Source: Mycolicibacterium diernhoferi (lineage in GTDB: Bacteria > Actinomycetota > Actinomycetes > Mycobacteriales > Mycobacteriaceae). Taken from it: 64,000 nucleotides of DNA. Of the stretch, positions 51,764 through 59,678 are shown in pieces (the first letter of the stretch is position 1; the number at the start of each line of letters is the position of its first letter). The position numbers and the translations under genes are program-made. The stretch covers positions 992,001 through 1,056,000 of the forward strand of contig NZ_CP080332.1 of assembly GCF_019456655.1 (NCBI RefSeq), in the 5' to 3' direction. A model generated the notes under the pieces. It was not told where the DNA came from and did no database searches. It saw nothing but the letters and a program-made list of their open reading frames with translations.

Positions 51764-51806
51764 TACGCCGAGGATCGCAGCCACCCGGTGACCACGATCC
51801 TCGGCG
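51764..51806. repeat. Hairpin repeat, copy 2
   Basis: The arms CGCCGAGGATCG (51766-51777) and CGATCCTCGGCG (51795-51806) form a perfect 12-bp stem. It stands 8 nt after the 3' end of the minus-strand synthetase gene and so could be its terminator, and is a 37/43 match to copy 1 on the other side of the AbiEi/DUF559 gene. Confidence 0.75.
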
Positions 51807-51814
51807 TTGAGCCC

Positions 51815-53884
51815 CTATTGGCGCACGATGCACAACGCGTCGACCGCCACCAGCCCGTCCTCGGTGACCAGAAGCGGGTTCACGTCCAGGGATTCGATCC
51901 ACTCCTGGCCCGCGGCGGCCAGATTTCCCAGTCCCACCAAGGTGTTGGCGAGCTGCTCCAGATGCCAGGGCGCAGCACCCCGGAAGCCGTGCAGCAGGCG
52001 CAGATCACGGAATTCCTCGATCAGCGCCTCGGCGTCGGCCTTGGCCAGCGGTGCCGGGCGGCCACCGATGCGCTGCAGCACCTCGACGAAGATGCCACCG
52101 AGGCCGAGCATCACCATCGGCCCCAGTTCACTGCGGCCGTCGATGCCGATCAACAGCTCGCCGCGCGAGGACGTCATCGGCTGGACGGCGACAGTGGGGG
52201 AGACCCCGTGCTGTGCGGCGATGGCGCGCATCCGGGCTACCGCATCGGCCAGGTCCGCCGCGCTGACATTGAGTGCGACAGCACCGAGTTCGGTCCGGTG
52301 CGCGACATCGGCCAGCTTGACCGCATACGGGCCGGGGAAGGCGGGGGTGTCCTGGTCGCCGACCTCACCGTCGAGCACGGCGTACGGGGCGGTCGGGATC
52401 CCGAATTGCTCCAGCAGCGCCATGATGTCGCGGAACGGCAGGAAACGGCTGCCGTCGGCGGAGTCGACCGTCACCGAGGGGCGGGCAATCGGCGCCGGAG
52501 CGTCGACGGCGTCACGGACGGTGGCACGGTCCCGCGCGAAGGTGCCCAGGGTGTGCAGGCCGCGCAGGCTGCCGCGGATCCCGTGGCCCAGGGCGACGGC
52601 CCCGTCGGTGCCGATCACTTCGGTGGCGAAGGCGCCGACATCACCGGAGCCCGCCGCGATCACGACCGGCTTGCCGTAGCGGCGGGCGGCGACGGCGACA
52701 TCGTCGATCAGCCGCCGGTACAGCGGTGAGTCGCTCCACATGTTGACGAACAACACCGCGTCGAGCTCGTCGGAGCCCACGTACCGGTCCACGATGTCGG
52801 TCCAGAAGGTCGCACCGAAGCCGGTGGTGTCCAACGGGTTCGGCACGGTGATGCCGGGGATGGTCGCGGCGACCCAGTCGGCGAGGCTGTCCAGCGGCGG
52901 CAGCGTCAGTCCTTCCGCCTCGGCCACGTCGAAGGCCAGTGAGGCGAAACCACCGGTGCCGGCCACCACGCCGATGCGCTGCACCGGTTTGCGCATCGCG
53001 GGATCGAGCTGGCTGACGATCGCGAGCCGGTCGACGAGCTCCTCCAGGTCGTAGGCGAGCTGGATTCCGACCTGACGGAACGTGACGTCGTAGGCCCACG
53101 CGTTTCCGGCCAGCGCTCCGGTGTGCGACGCCGCCATCTGCTGGGTGCGCGCATTGCGGGCCAGCTTGACCGCGACGATCGGCTTACCGGCCGCGATGCA
53201 GCGGCGAGCGGCATCGAAGAACGCCGCCGGCCGGCGGATCCCCTCGACGACGAGGCCGATGGCGGTGGTATCCGGGTCGGTGGCAAGGAAATCCAGGTAG
53301 TCGGCGACATCTGTGGTGGCCTCGTTGCCCGCCGAGATGAGCCGCGAGATGCCGACGCCGGTGCGTGCTCGGGCCGCGATCGCGATACCGCCGATCATCG
53401 CGCCGCTGTGCGACACGATCGACACACCGCCCGGTGCGGGGTGGTAGTCGGCGGAGGCGGTCAGGTGCAGGCTGCGCGGCACGCTGATATAGCCGAGGCT
53501 GTTCGGGCCGATCACGGCCATCCCGCCGCGCGCCGCCGCGTACTCCAGGCGCTGCTGGTAGCCCGCGCCCTCCTCGCCGAGTTCGGAGAACCCGGCCGCG
53601 TAGACGACCAGTCCGCCGCAGTCGAGGTCCGCGCACTCCTCGGCCAGCGCCACGGTGCGCTCGGCAGACATCACCGAGAGCACCGCGTCGATCGGCCCGT
53701 CGATGTCGCTGATCGAACGGTGGGCGGGCACCCCCAGCACGGTCTCGGCGGTCGGATGAACGAAGTGGATGTCAGCGGCACTGTTCAAGGTGGGCGCGAT
53801 GAAGTCGGCAACCGGCGACTTATCGCTGAGCCCGACGATCGCGATGGTCGCGGGATTCAACAGGCGTTCGAGCGGACCCGTCAT
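51815..53884 (-). CDS. NDP-forming acyl-CoA synthetase (acetate-CoA ligase type, fused subunits)
   Basis: The 689-residue protein fuses the alpha part (CoA-binding Rossmann domain starting NPATIAIVGLSDKS, two succinyl-CoA-synthetase-like flavodoxin domains with VSHSGAMIGG and the likely phospho-histidine in ASHTGALAG) to a beta part, an ATP-grasp domain from about 470 with LLEQFGIPTAPYAVLDG, AVKLADVAHRTE and GLGGIFVEVLQ. It makes acyl-CoA from acid, ATP and CoA with ADP as product. The substrate is unknown. GAAGGG 8 nt upstream supports the ATG at 53884 over that at 53911. Confidence 0.88.
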   Translation of the reverse strand: MTGPLERLLNPATIAIVGLSDKSPVADFIAPTLNSAADIHFVHPTAETVLGVPAHRSISDIDGPIDAVLSVMSAERTVALAEECADLDCGGLVVYAAGFSELGEEGAGYQQRLEYAAARGGMAVIGPNSLGYISVPRSLHLTASADYHPAPGGVSIVSHSGAMIGGIAIAARARTGVGISRLISAGNEATTDVADYLDFLATDPDTTAIGLVVEGIRRPAAFFDAARRCIAAGKPIVAVKLARNARTQQMAASHTGALAGNAWAYDVTFRQVGIQLAYDLEELVDRLAIVSQLDPAMRKPVQRIGVVAGTGGFASLAFDVAEAEGLTLPPLDSLADWVAATIPGITVPNPLDTTGFGATFWTDIVDRYVGSDELDAVLFVNMWSDSPLYRRLIDDVAVAARRYGKPVVIAAGSGDVGAFATEVIGTDGAVALGHGIRGSLRGLHTLGTFARDRATVRDAVDAPAPIARPSVTVDSADGSRFLPFRDIMALLEQFGIPTAPYAVLDGEVGDQDTPAFPGPYAVKLADVAHRTELGAVALNVSAADLADAVARMRAIAAQHGVSPTVAVQPMTSSRGELLIGIDGRSELGPMVMLGLGGIFVEVLQRIGGRPAPLAKADAEALIEEFRDLRLLHGFRGAAPWHLEQLANTLVGLGNLAAAGQEWIESLDVNPLLVTEDGLVAVDALCIVRQ

Positions 53885-54035
53885 GGCTGGTGCCCTTCGG
53901 TAAAGAGTCATTCTGTGAACACTGATTATGGTATCGGATCGTTAAATACGATGGGAAAAACCAGCAAAAGTGTACGAAAGTTAAGCGTCGATATGTAGAG
54001 TCGCGCTGAACTGCCGACTTATCAGTGGAGGAGCC

Positions 54036-54932
54036 ATGGCGAGGACCGAGGCGTTGGCGCGGGTCGAGGACATGTACGTGAACGGGTTCCCCGACGCTGC
54101 GACGGCAACCGTGGACGACCTGCGCGCGGCCTACGATGCGCTGCTGCTGCAGTTCGAGCTGCCCGACGGCGTCGAACCGGCCGAGGGTGTCGCCGGCGGC
54201 ATCCCGGTGCTGTCCGTGACCGCCGCCGGAGCCACCGGCGACAAGGTGCTCATCTGGTTCCACGGCGGCGGCTACGTGCTGGGCAGCGCCCGGGGCTTCC
54301 AGGAACTCGGCCACGCGCTGTCGGCCGCCTCCGGGGTCACCGTCGTGCTCCCGGACTACCGGCGCGCGCCGGAGAACAAATTCCCGGCCGCCGTCGACGA
54401 CGGTGTCGCCGCGATCGAGGACCTGATCTCGACCTACGGGGCCGGCAATGTCGCGGTCGGTGGTGACTCTGCCGGTGGCGGCCTGACCCTGGCCGCGCTG
54501 ACGGTCCTGCGGGACAAGGGTGCACCGCTGCCTGCCGCGGCGGTCTTCATATCGCCTCTGCTCGACTTCACCGCCAGCGGGGCCAGCGTCGACCTCTATG
54601 ACGGCAAAGACGTTGCGGTGTCCCGGGGTTCGATAGCCAATCTGCGGGAGGCGTACCTGCAGGGCCACGATCCGCAGGACCCGATCGCCTCACCGGTATT
54701 CGGTGATCTCGGGGGACTTCCACCGTCGTTGTTCCTGGTGGGTTCCACGGAGGTGCTGCTCGACGATTCATTGCGCGCTGCGACGGCGATCAGCGCAAGC
54801 GGCGGTGCGGCGCACGTGTCGCTCTACGAGGACATGGTCCATGTCTGGCCGTTGTTCTCGTCGATCCTGCCCGAAGGCATCGAGGCCGTCGGTGAGATCG
54901 GCGCCTACCTGAAGCAGGCTTTCGGCGGGTAG
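54036..54932 (+). CDS. Alpha/beta hydrolase of the hormone-sensitive-lipase family
   Basis: The 298-residue esterase has HGGGY at 76-80 forming the oxyanion hole, the nucleophile elbow GDSAGG with S145, an acid likely in the VGSTEVLLDDS segment, and the histidine in MVHVWPLF. This is the HSL/LipN-type family of mycobacterial Lip esterases, cytosolic, acting on short acyl or lactone esters. GGAGGAG precedes the ATG at 54036. The 151-nt A+T-rich gap to the divergent synthetase gene must hold both promoters. Confidence 0.9.
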   Translation: MARTEALARVEDMYVNGFPDAATATVDDLRAAYDALLLQFELPDGVEPAEGVAGGIPVLSVTAAGATGDKVLIWFHGGGYVLGSARGFQELGHALSAASGVTVVLPDYRRAPENKFPAAVDDGVAAIEDLISTYGAGNVAVGGDSAGGGLTLAALTVLRDKGAPLPAAAVFISPLLDFTASGASVDLYDGKDVAVSRGSIANLREAYLQGHDPQDPIASPVFGDLGGLPPSLFLVGSTEVLLDDSLRAATAISASGGAAHVSLYEDMVHVWPLFSSILPEGIEAVGEIGAYLKQAFGG

Positions 54933-54962
54933 CCGCCTAGGGGCCACTGCATTCCGGCGATC

Positions 54963-55000
54963 CGCGACCGTCTGTCGCTTTCTACGCGCAGACCGTCGCG
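54963..55000. terminator. Hairpin after the esterase gene
   Basis: CGCGACCGTCTG (54963-54974) pairs with CAGACCGTCGCG (54989-55000) with one mismatch and a 14-nt loop, 31 nt after the esterase stop. No U-tract. Confidence 0.55.
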
Positions 55001-55080
55001 GCCCTGAGCGTGCGCGACCCGGGGGATGACAAGGCTGGGGGGAAGTAATACCCGTCTGTTCATCTATCAAAGGAGAAGCT

Positions 55081-56562
55081 ATGAACAGTGCCGCAACCGC
55101 CACCCATCGAGGGTGGCGGAGAACAAAACTCGGCCGATATGTGGGATCCGTCTTCGTCGCCGGCGCGCTGCTGGCGGGCGCGGCGATCCCGGCCTCGGCG
55201 GCAGAACTGATGCGAGTGACCTTCATCCGTCACGGACAGTCACTGGGCAACGCCTCAGGCACCATCGATTCCTCGACGCCGGGACCGGTTCTCAGTGAAC
55301 TCGGCCAGCAGCAGGCCGCGGCCGTCGCCGCCAGGCTCGGCGATAAGAACTATGACGGGGTGTACGCCTCGACGATGGTCCGGACACAGCTGACGGCGGC
55401 ACCGATGTCGCAGTACCTGGGACTGCCCATCAAGGTGCTGGCCGGGATGCGGGAAATCGAGGCCGGTGACTACGAGGGCACCCCGGAGAGCGAAGCCAGC
55501 AGCGGCTATATGCTCGCCCCGCTCGCGTGGTCGCTGCAGGGCAACCTCGATGCCCGGATTCCCGGTTCGCTCGACGGCCACGAGTTCAACGCCCGGGTGG
55601 GCGGCGCTCTGCAGTCCATCTACGACGATGGCAGCCGCAACGCGGTGGTCTTCTCGCACGGTGCGGCCATGATGTTCTGGACCTTCATGAATGTCGACAA
55701 CCTCACCGCGGCACAGAAGATGGAGCTGCTGCGGGCCTCCCTGCGGAACACCGCCGATGTGGTGATCGAGGGCAACCCGGTGGACGGCTGGAAGCTGGTG
55801 AGTTGGGACGGGCGGCAATTCAGCGCCGACCGCACCTTCCTGGGTGAGTTGACGGTGCAGCTGCGTACCTTGGTGCGTCAGGTCGGCGCCGAGTTCCGTT
55901 CGGTGTTGGCGGCGTTCGCCACCCGTGACCTGTCGGCGATTGTGAGCGCGGTGAATCGGGCCGTCAGCACGGCGTCCTTCTCTGCCATCAAGTTCACCCG
56001 CGCCATCAATGCCGATGTGGTTCAGCGAATCGAAAAGGCCGTCTCTCGGATTCTCCCGAAGCGGTCTGCATCCGCGGCCACAATGGCGGGCGCCGCAGCG
56101 GCGGCAGCCACCGCGCCGACGGTGGCCGAGTCGGTGGAGACGCAGTCCGGTCCGGAGACTGTGCGGGAGCGTAGATCCGCACGGGTGGCCCCGGTTTCGG
56201 TTCCCACCGTGGACGAGGTGACGGCGATCGACGAGGTGGTCGAGGTCACTGACGAGGCTGAACTCGATATCGTCACCGACGTCGAGTCCGGAACCGCATC
56301 CGACATCACGTCCGACGTCGAGTCCGACGTCGAGTCCGGCTCCAAATCCGACGTCGAGTCCGATCTGACGGCCGACTCGAAGACCAAGGATAAGGCGGAT
56401 GCACTGGCCGGCGACGAGGCCGACACGAAGGCTGACAAGAAGGCCGATAACAAGGCCGACGAGGACGCCGACAAGAAGACCAGCGACAAGGACGGGGATA
56501 CCGGCACCAAGGTGTCCGTCGGTGCCACGTCTGCAGCCGGTGGTAGTGACTCCGACGACTGA
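55081..56562 (+). CDS. Secreted histidine-phosphatase-fold protein with acidic repetitive tail
   Basis: The 493-residue protein has a signal peptide cleaved near PASAAE (residue 40) and a histidine phosphatase domain at about 44-260 with FIRHGQS (phospho-acceptor H51), MREIEAGDYEG and a second catalytic histidine in VVFSHGAAMMFW. After a helical, Ala-rich stretch, residues about 370-493 form a disordered acidic tail of Asp/Glu/Ser units (SDVESDVES) and then Lys/Asp/Ala units (ADTKADKKADNKADE). The phosphatase substrate is unknown; the tail may be a cell-wall-spanning or cation-binding segment. AAAGGAG precedes the ATG. Confidence 0.85.
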   Translation: MNSAATATHRGWRRTKLGRYVGSVFVAGALLAGAAIPASAAELMRVTFIRHGQSLGNASGTIDSSTPGPVLSELGQQQAAAVAARLGDKNYDGVYASTMVRTQLTAAPMSQYLGLPIKVLAGMREIEAGDYEGTPESEASSGYMLAPLAWSLQGNLDARIPGSLDGHEFNARVGGALQSIYDDGSRNAVVFSHGAAMMFWTFMNVDNLTAAQKMELLRASLRNTADVVIEGNPVDGWKLVSWDGRQFSADRTFLGELTVQLRTLVRQVGAEFRSVLAAFATRDLSAIVSAVNRAVSTASFSAIKFTRAINADVVQRIEKAVSRILPKRSASAATMAGAAAAAATAPTVAESVETQSGPETVRERRSARVAPVSVPTVDEVTAIDEVVEVTDEAELDIVTDVESGTASDITSDVESDVESGSKSDVESDLTADSKTKDKADALAGDEADTKADKKADNKADEDADKKTSDKDGDTGTKVSVGATSAAGGSDSDD

Positions 56563-56585
56563 CAGTTAGTCAGTCAGCAGGGACG

Positions 56586-56619
56586 AACCCCCTCCGACCC
56601 GTCTGGGGCGGAGGGGGTT
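56586..56619 (+). terminator. Terminator of the histidine phosphatase gene
   Basis: AACCCCCTCCG (56586-56596) and CGGAGGGGGTT (56609-56619) form an 11-bp stem with an inner CCC/GGG pairing, followed by TCGTTG. Confidence 0.8.
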
Positions 56620-56658
56620 TCGTTGTCAGTGATGACATTGTCAGCGATGAAAATGGAA

Positions 56659-56691
56659 ATGCCCGGTACCCGCTGAGCGGGTACCGGGCAT
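56659..56691 (-). terminator. Terminator of the flavin monooxygenase gene
   Basis: ATGCCCGGTACCCGC (56659-56673) and its complement (56677-56691) form a perfect 15-bp stem with a 3-nt loop. On the minus strand it is followed by a T-rich run, so it should end the gene at 56707-57906. Confidence 0.8.
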
Positions 56692-56706
56692 ACGCGGAAG
56701 CCGGGT

Positions 56707-57906
56707 CTAGGCTCCGGCCGCCGCGTAGATCGGGAGCAGGTCGGTGGCCGCGTCGGCCAAGAACTTCGGGTCGACCAGCAGATGCTGGGTGGCCACCTGC
56801 ATATCGCGCACGTACCGGCCCAATGCGCTTGTCCGGCCGATGCTCTGGCTGCCGCTCCAGCGATGGGCGAAGCCCACGATGGTGTCCATGGCCTCATGGC
56901 TCCAAGCCAGCTGCTGACGCATCCGGGCCATCTGTTCCGGGGTGCGGGTGTGGCCGGCGTCCACAGTGGCTTCGGCCGACTCGACAAGGTCGTAGAACGC
57001 GAGGCGGACGCCGTGCAGCAGCGCCTCCATCCGGGCGAACTCGATCTTGAAGATGTCGGCCTCGCCGATCGGTCCGCCGTAATTGGGCCGGAACTTCTTG
57101 AGGGCCACCGCGGCAAGCAGTTCCAGCGCACGGGTCGCGATACCGAGCACGACCGGGACGTGCGGCAGCGGGCCGACGAACTCGTTGGACAGCTTGTAGA
57201 TCGTCTCCGACCGGTAGGGCGTGCCGCCGAAGGTGACGATGGTGTGCTCGTCGGGGGCGAACAACTTGTCGACCCGGTAGTCGTGGCTGCCGGTGGCGCC
57301 GAGGCCCCAGACATCCCAGTTCTGCTTGAGGTCGACCTCGGCCTTGGGGAACATGGCCACCCGGGGCTGGATCTGCCCGTCCTCGCCGAGGATCGCGTTG
57401 CCGTCCTCATCGGCGACGAACACCCCGGCGCCGATCCAGGTGGCGTGGTCCGACCCGCTGGCGAAGGCGAAGTTGCCCTCGACGATCAGACCGCCCTCGA
57501 CCTGCGTGGCCGGGTAACGGGGGAGCAGCTGACCGGCGACGCGAAAGTCCTCGTCGCGGCTCATCAGGTCCTTGGCCACCTCGGGCTTGAGGTAGCCGAG
57601 CACCTCGGCGGTCGACCACGAGGTCGCCATGAACGCCCACGCGGTGGACGCGTCGGCCTTGGCCATCTCTTCGTAGACCCGCAGGCCCTCACTCGGCAGC
57701 AGGCCGCCGCCACCGAACTCGGTCGGGATCAGCATGCGGTGCAGGTTCTGCTCTTCGAGTGCATCGCGGACGGCGTCGCTCAACGTCTGAGCCCGCTCCA
57801 TGGCCTCGGCTTCGGACCGGATCAACGGGGTGATGGCGCGAACGCGCTGCAAGTAGTCATCCAGCCGCGAGTCGGTGTCGGCGTCACGGGTCAGCGTGTC
57901 TGTCAT
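56707..57906 (-). CDS. Acyl-CoA-dehydrogenase-fold flavin monooxygenase (HsaA-like)
   Basis: The protein (399 aa) has the ACAD fold of two-component flavin hydroxylases such as HsaA: PTEFGGGGLLPSEGLRVYEE, STAWAFMATSWS, SGSDHATWIGAGVFV, WDVWGLGATGSHDYRV, and a C-terminal DMQVATQHLLVDP histidine. It lacks the usual ACAD catalytic glutamate motif. Such enzymes use reduced flavin from a partner reductase to hydroxylate aromatic or related substrates; no reductase is visible here. AAAGG precedes the ATG. It is divergent from an acyl-CoA ligase gene. Confidence 0.82.
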   Translation of the reverse strand: MTDTLTRDADTDSRLDDYLQRVRAITPLIRSEAEAMERAQTLSDAVRDALEEQNLHRMLIPTEFGGGGLLPSEGLRVYEEMAKADASTAWAFMATSWSTAEVLGYLKPEVAKDLMSRDEDFRVAGQLLPRYPATQVEGGLIVEGNFAFASGSDHATWIGAGVFVADEDGNAILGEDGQIQPRVAMFPKAEVDLKQNWDVWGLGATGSHDYRVDKLFAPDEHTIVTFGGTPYRSETIYKLSNEFVGPLPHVPVVLGIATRALELLAAVALKKFRPNYGGPIGEADIFKIEFARMEALLHGVRLAFYDLVESAEATVDAGHTRTPEQMARMRQQLAWSHEAMDTIVGFAHRWSGSQSIGRTSALGRYVRDMQVATQHLLVDPKFLADAATDLLPIYAAAGA

Positions 57907-57982
57907 GTCATGCCTTTCTGCGGGTGTCGATCAGAGCGAACGCATGCCTCAAGATCAAGGCGATAGCGAACCGCATGTGACT

Positions 57983-58010
57983 AAGGTAACGAAATTAATG
58001 CTAATGTCAA
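57983..58010 (-). promoter_or_regulatory. SigA-type promoter of the flavin monooxygenase gene
   Basis: On the minus strand TTGACA (58010-58005), a 16-nt spacer and TACCTT (57988-57983) make a near-consensus promoter in an A+T-rich gap. A CAAG-TGG-CTTG inverted repeat (58008-58018) overlaps the -35. Confidence 0.65.
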
Positions 58011-58072
58011 GTGGCTTGTATGCAGGCCAGACGCCTAAAGCAACGTCAATCGGACTGAAATGAGTACTAACC

Positions 58073-59620
58073 ATGTACCTGACACAGGCTTTGCACCGCG
58101 CGGTCGCGCAGACCCCCGATTTGCCGGCCACGATCTTCGGTGAGCGCATCCGGACCTGGGCCCAGAGTGCGGACCGTGCCGCCCGATTGGCGGCGGCGTT
58201 CCACGGTCTGGGTGTGGCGACCGATGACCGCGTCGCACTGCTGGCGCAGAACAACGACGCCTACCACGACTTCCTCTTCGCGGTGCCCTGGGCGGACGCG
58301 GTCGCGGTGCCGGTGAACACTCGCTGGAGCGTCCACGAGATCGCGTTCTCACTCGAAGACGCCGGTGCCGTGGTGCTGGTGGTCGATGACGCCTTCCTCG
58401 ACATGGTGGACGATTTGCGGGTGCTGGCGCCGACGGTGCGGTCCTACATCCACACCGGCGATCGGCCCCGCCCGGACGGTGTGCTCGGCTTCGAGGAGAT
58501 CATCGCCGCGCATGATCCGGTGCCGGACGCCCGTCGGGGTGGTGACGCGCTGGCGGCGATCTACTACACCGGCGGCACGACGGGAACGCCCAAGGGGGTC
58601 ATGCTCAGCCATGCCAATTTGATGGCGGCGGCGTTGGGGGCGCTGGCGACCGGGCAGTTCCTCGCACCGCGTGGCCGGCTGTTGCACAGTGCGCCGATGT
58701 TCCACCTGGCCGACGGGTCGGGGTGGTTGGCCCGCAACGTCGTCGGCGGCAGCCATGTCATCCTGCCGGGCTTCACCCCGGAATCGGTCGCGGAGGCGAT
58801 CGAGCATCACCAGATCACCGATATGTTCCTGGCTCCCACGATGATTCAGATGTTCGTCGATTCGCCGGCAGCGGCACGCCATGATCTGTCCAGCCTCAAG
58901 CATCTGATCTATGGCGCTTCGCCGATCTCGCAGGCAGTGCTGGAGCGGGCGATGCGGCTGCTACCGCAGGCGAAGCTGCTCCAGGCCTACGGCATGACGG
59001 AGTTGGCCCCGACCACGACGGTGCTGACCGCCGAGGAACACCTGGATCCCGCACTGCTGAGATCAGCGGGGCGGGCGGTGCCGATCGCCGAGGTGAAGAT
59101 CGTCGACGAGGACGACAACGAGGTGCCGCGCGGCACGGTCGGTGAGGTCGCAGCGCGTGGCCCGCACGTGATGCTCGGCTACTGGAACCGGCCCGAGGAG
59201 ACCGCGCAGGCGCTGCGCGGCGGTTGGATGCACACGGGCGACGGCGGCTACCTGGACGACAACGGGTATCTGTTCATCGTCGACCGGATCAAGGACATGA
59301 TCGTCACCGGCGGGGAGAACGTGTACTCCGCAGAGGTCGAGAACGCGCTGGCACAGCATCCGAGCGTGGCCACCTGCGCGGTGATCGGGGTGCCCGACGC
59401 CGACTGGGGTGAGCGGGTCCATGCCGTGGTCGTCCTGCACGACGGTGTGACGACGACCGCCGAGGAACTGCGGGAACACTGCGGGTCGCTGATCGCGCGG
59501 TACAAGGCCCCGCGAACCGTCGATTTCGTCGACGCGCTGCCGCTGACCGCGGCGGCGAAGGTGTCGAAAGTCGACCTGCGCAAGCGCTACTGGGACGGCG
59601 AGTCCCGCTCCGTCAACTGA
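58073..59620 (+). CDS. AMP-binding acyl-CoA ligase
   Basis: The 515-residue ANL enzyme has YTGGTTGTPKGVM from residue 165, YGMTELAPTTTVL, the hinge GGENVYSAEVE and the lysine K496 in LTAAAKVSK, where the usual glycine before the lysine is alanine. It activates a carboxylic acid for degradation, possibly a product of the divergent flavin monooxygenase. The start has no clear Shine-Dalgarno (TGAG). A bidirectional terminator follows. Confidence 0.86.
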   Translation: MYLTQALHRAVAQTPDLPATIFGERIRTWAQSADRAARLAAAFHGLGVATDDRVALLAQNNDAYHDFLFAVPWADAVAVPVNTRWSVHEIAFSLEDAGAVVLVVDDAFLDMVDDLRVLAPTVRSYIHTGDRPRPDGVLGFEEIIAAHDPVPDARRGGDALAAIYYTGGTTGTPKGVMLSHANLMAAALGALATGQFLAPRGRLLHSAPMFHLADGSGWLARNVVGGSHVILPGFTPESVAEAIEHHQITDMFLAPTMIQMFVDSPAAARHDLSSLKHLIYGASPISQAVLERAMRLLPQAKLLQAYGMTELAPTTTVLTAEEHLDPALLRSAGRAVPIAEVKIVDEDDNEVPRGTVGEVAARGPHVMLGYWNRPEETAQALRGGWMHTGDGGYLDDNGYLFIVDRIKDMIVTGGENVYSAEVENALAQHPSVATCAVIGVPDADWGERVHAVVVLHDGVTTTAEELREHCGSLIARYKAPRTVDFVDALPLTAAAKVSKVDLRKRYWDGESRSVN

Positions 59621-59635
59621 GCATCGTGAGCAACG

Positions 59636-59667
59636 CAAAAGCCCCCGGCAGGTGCCGGGGGCTTTTG
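59636..59667. terminator. Bidirectional intrinsic terminator
   Basis: CAAAAGCCCCCGGC (59636-59649) and GCCGGGGGCTTTTG (59654-59667) form a perfect 14-bp stem with an AGGT loop and A/T ends, between the convergent ligase and fadB genes. Confidence 0.9.
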
Positions 59668-59678
59668 ACGTTGTGCCG

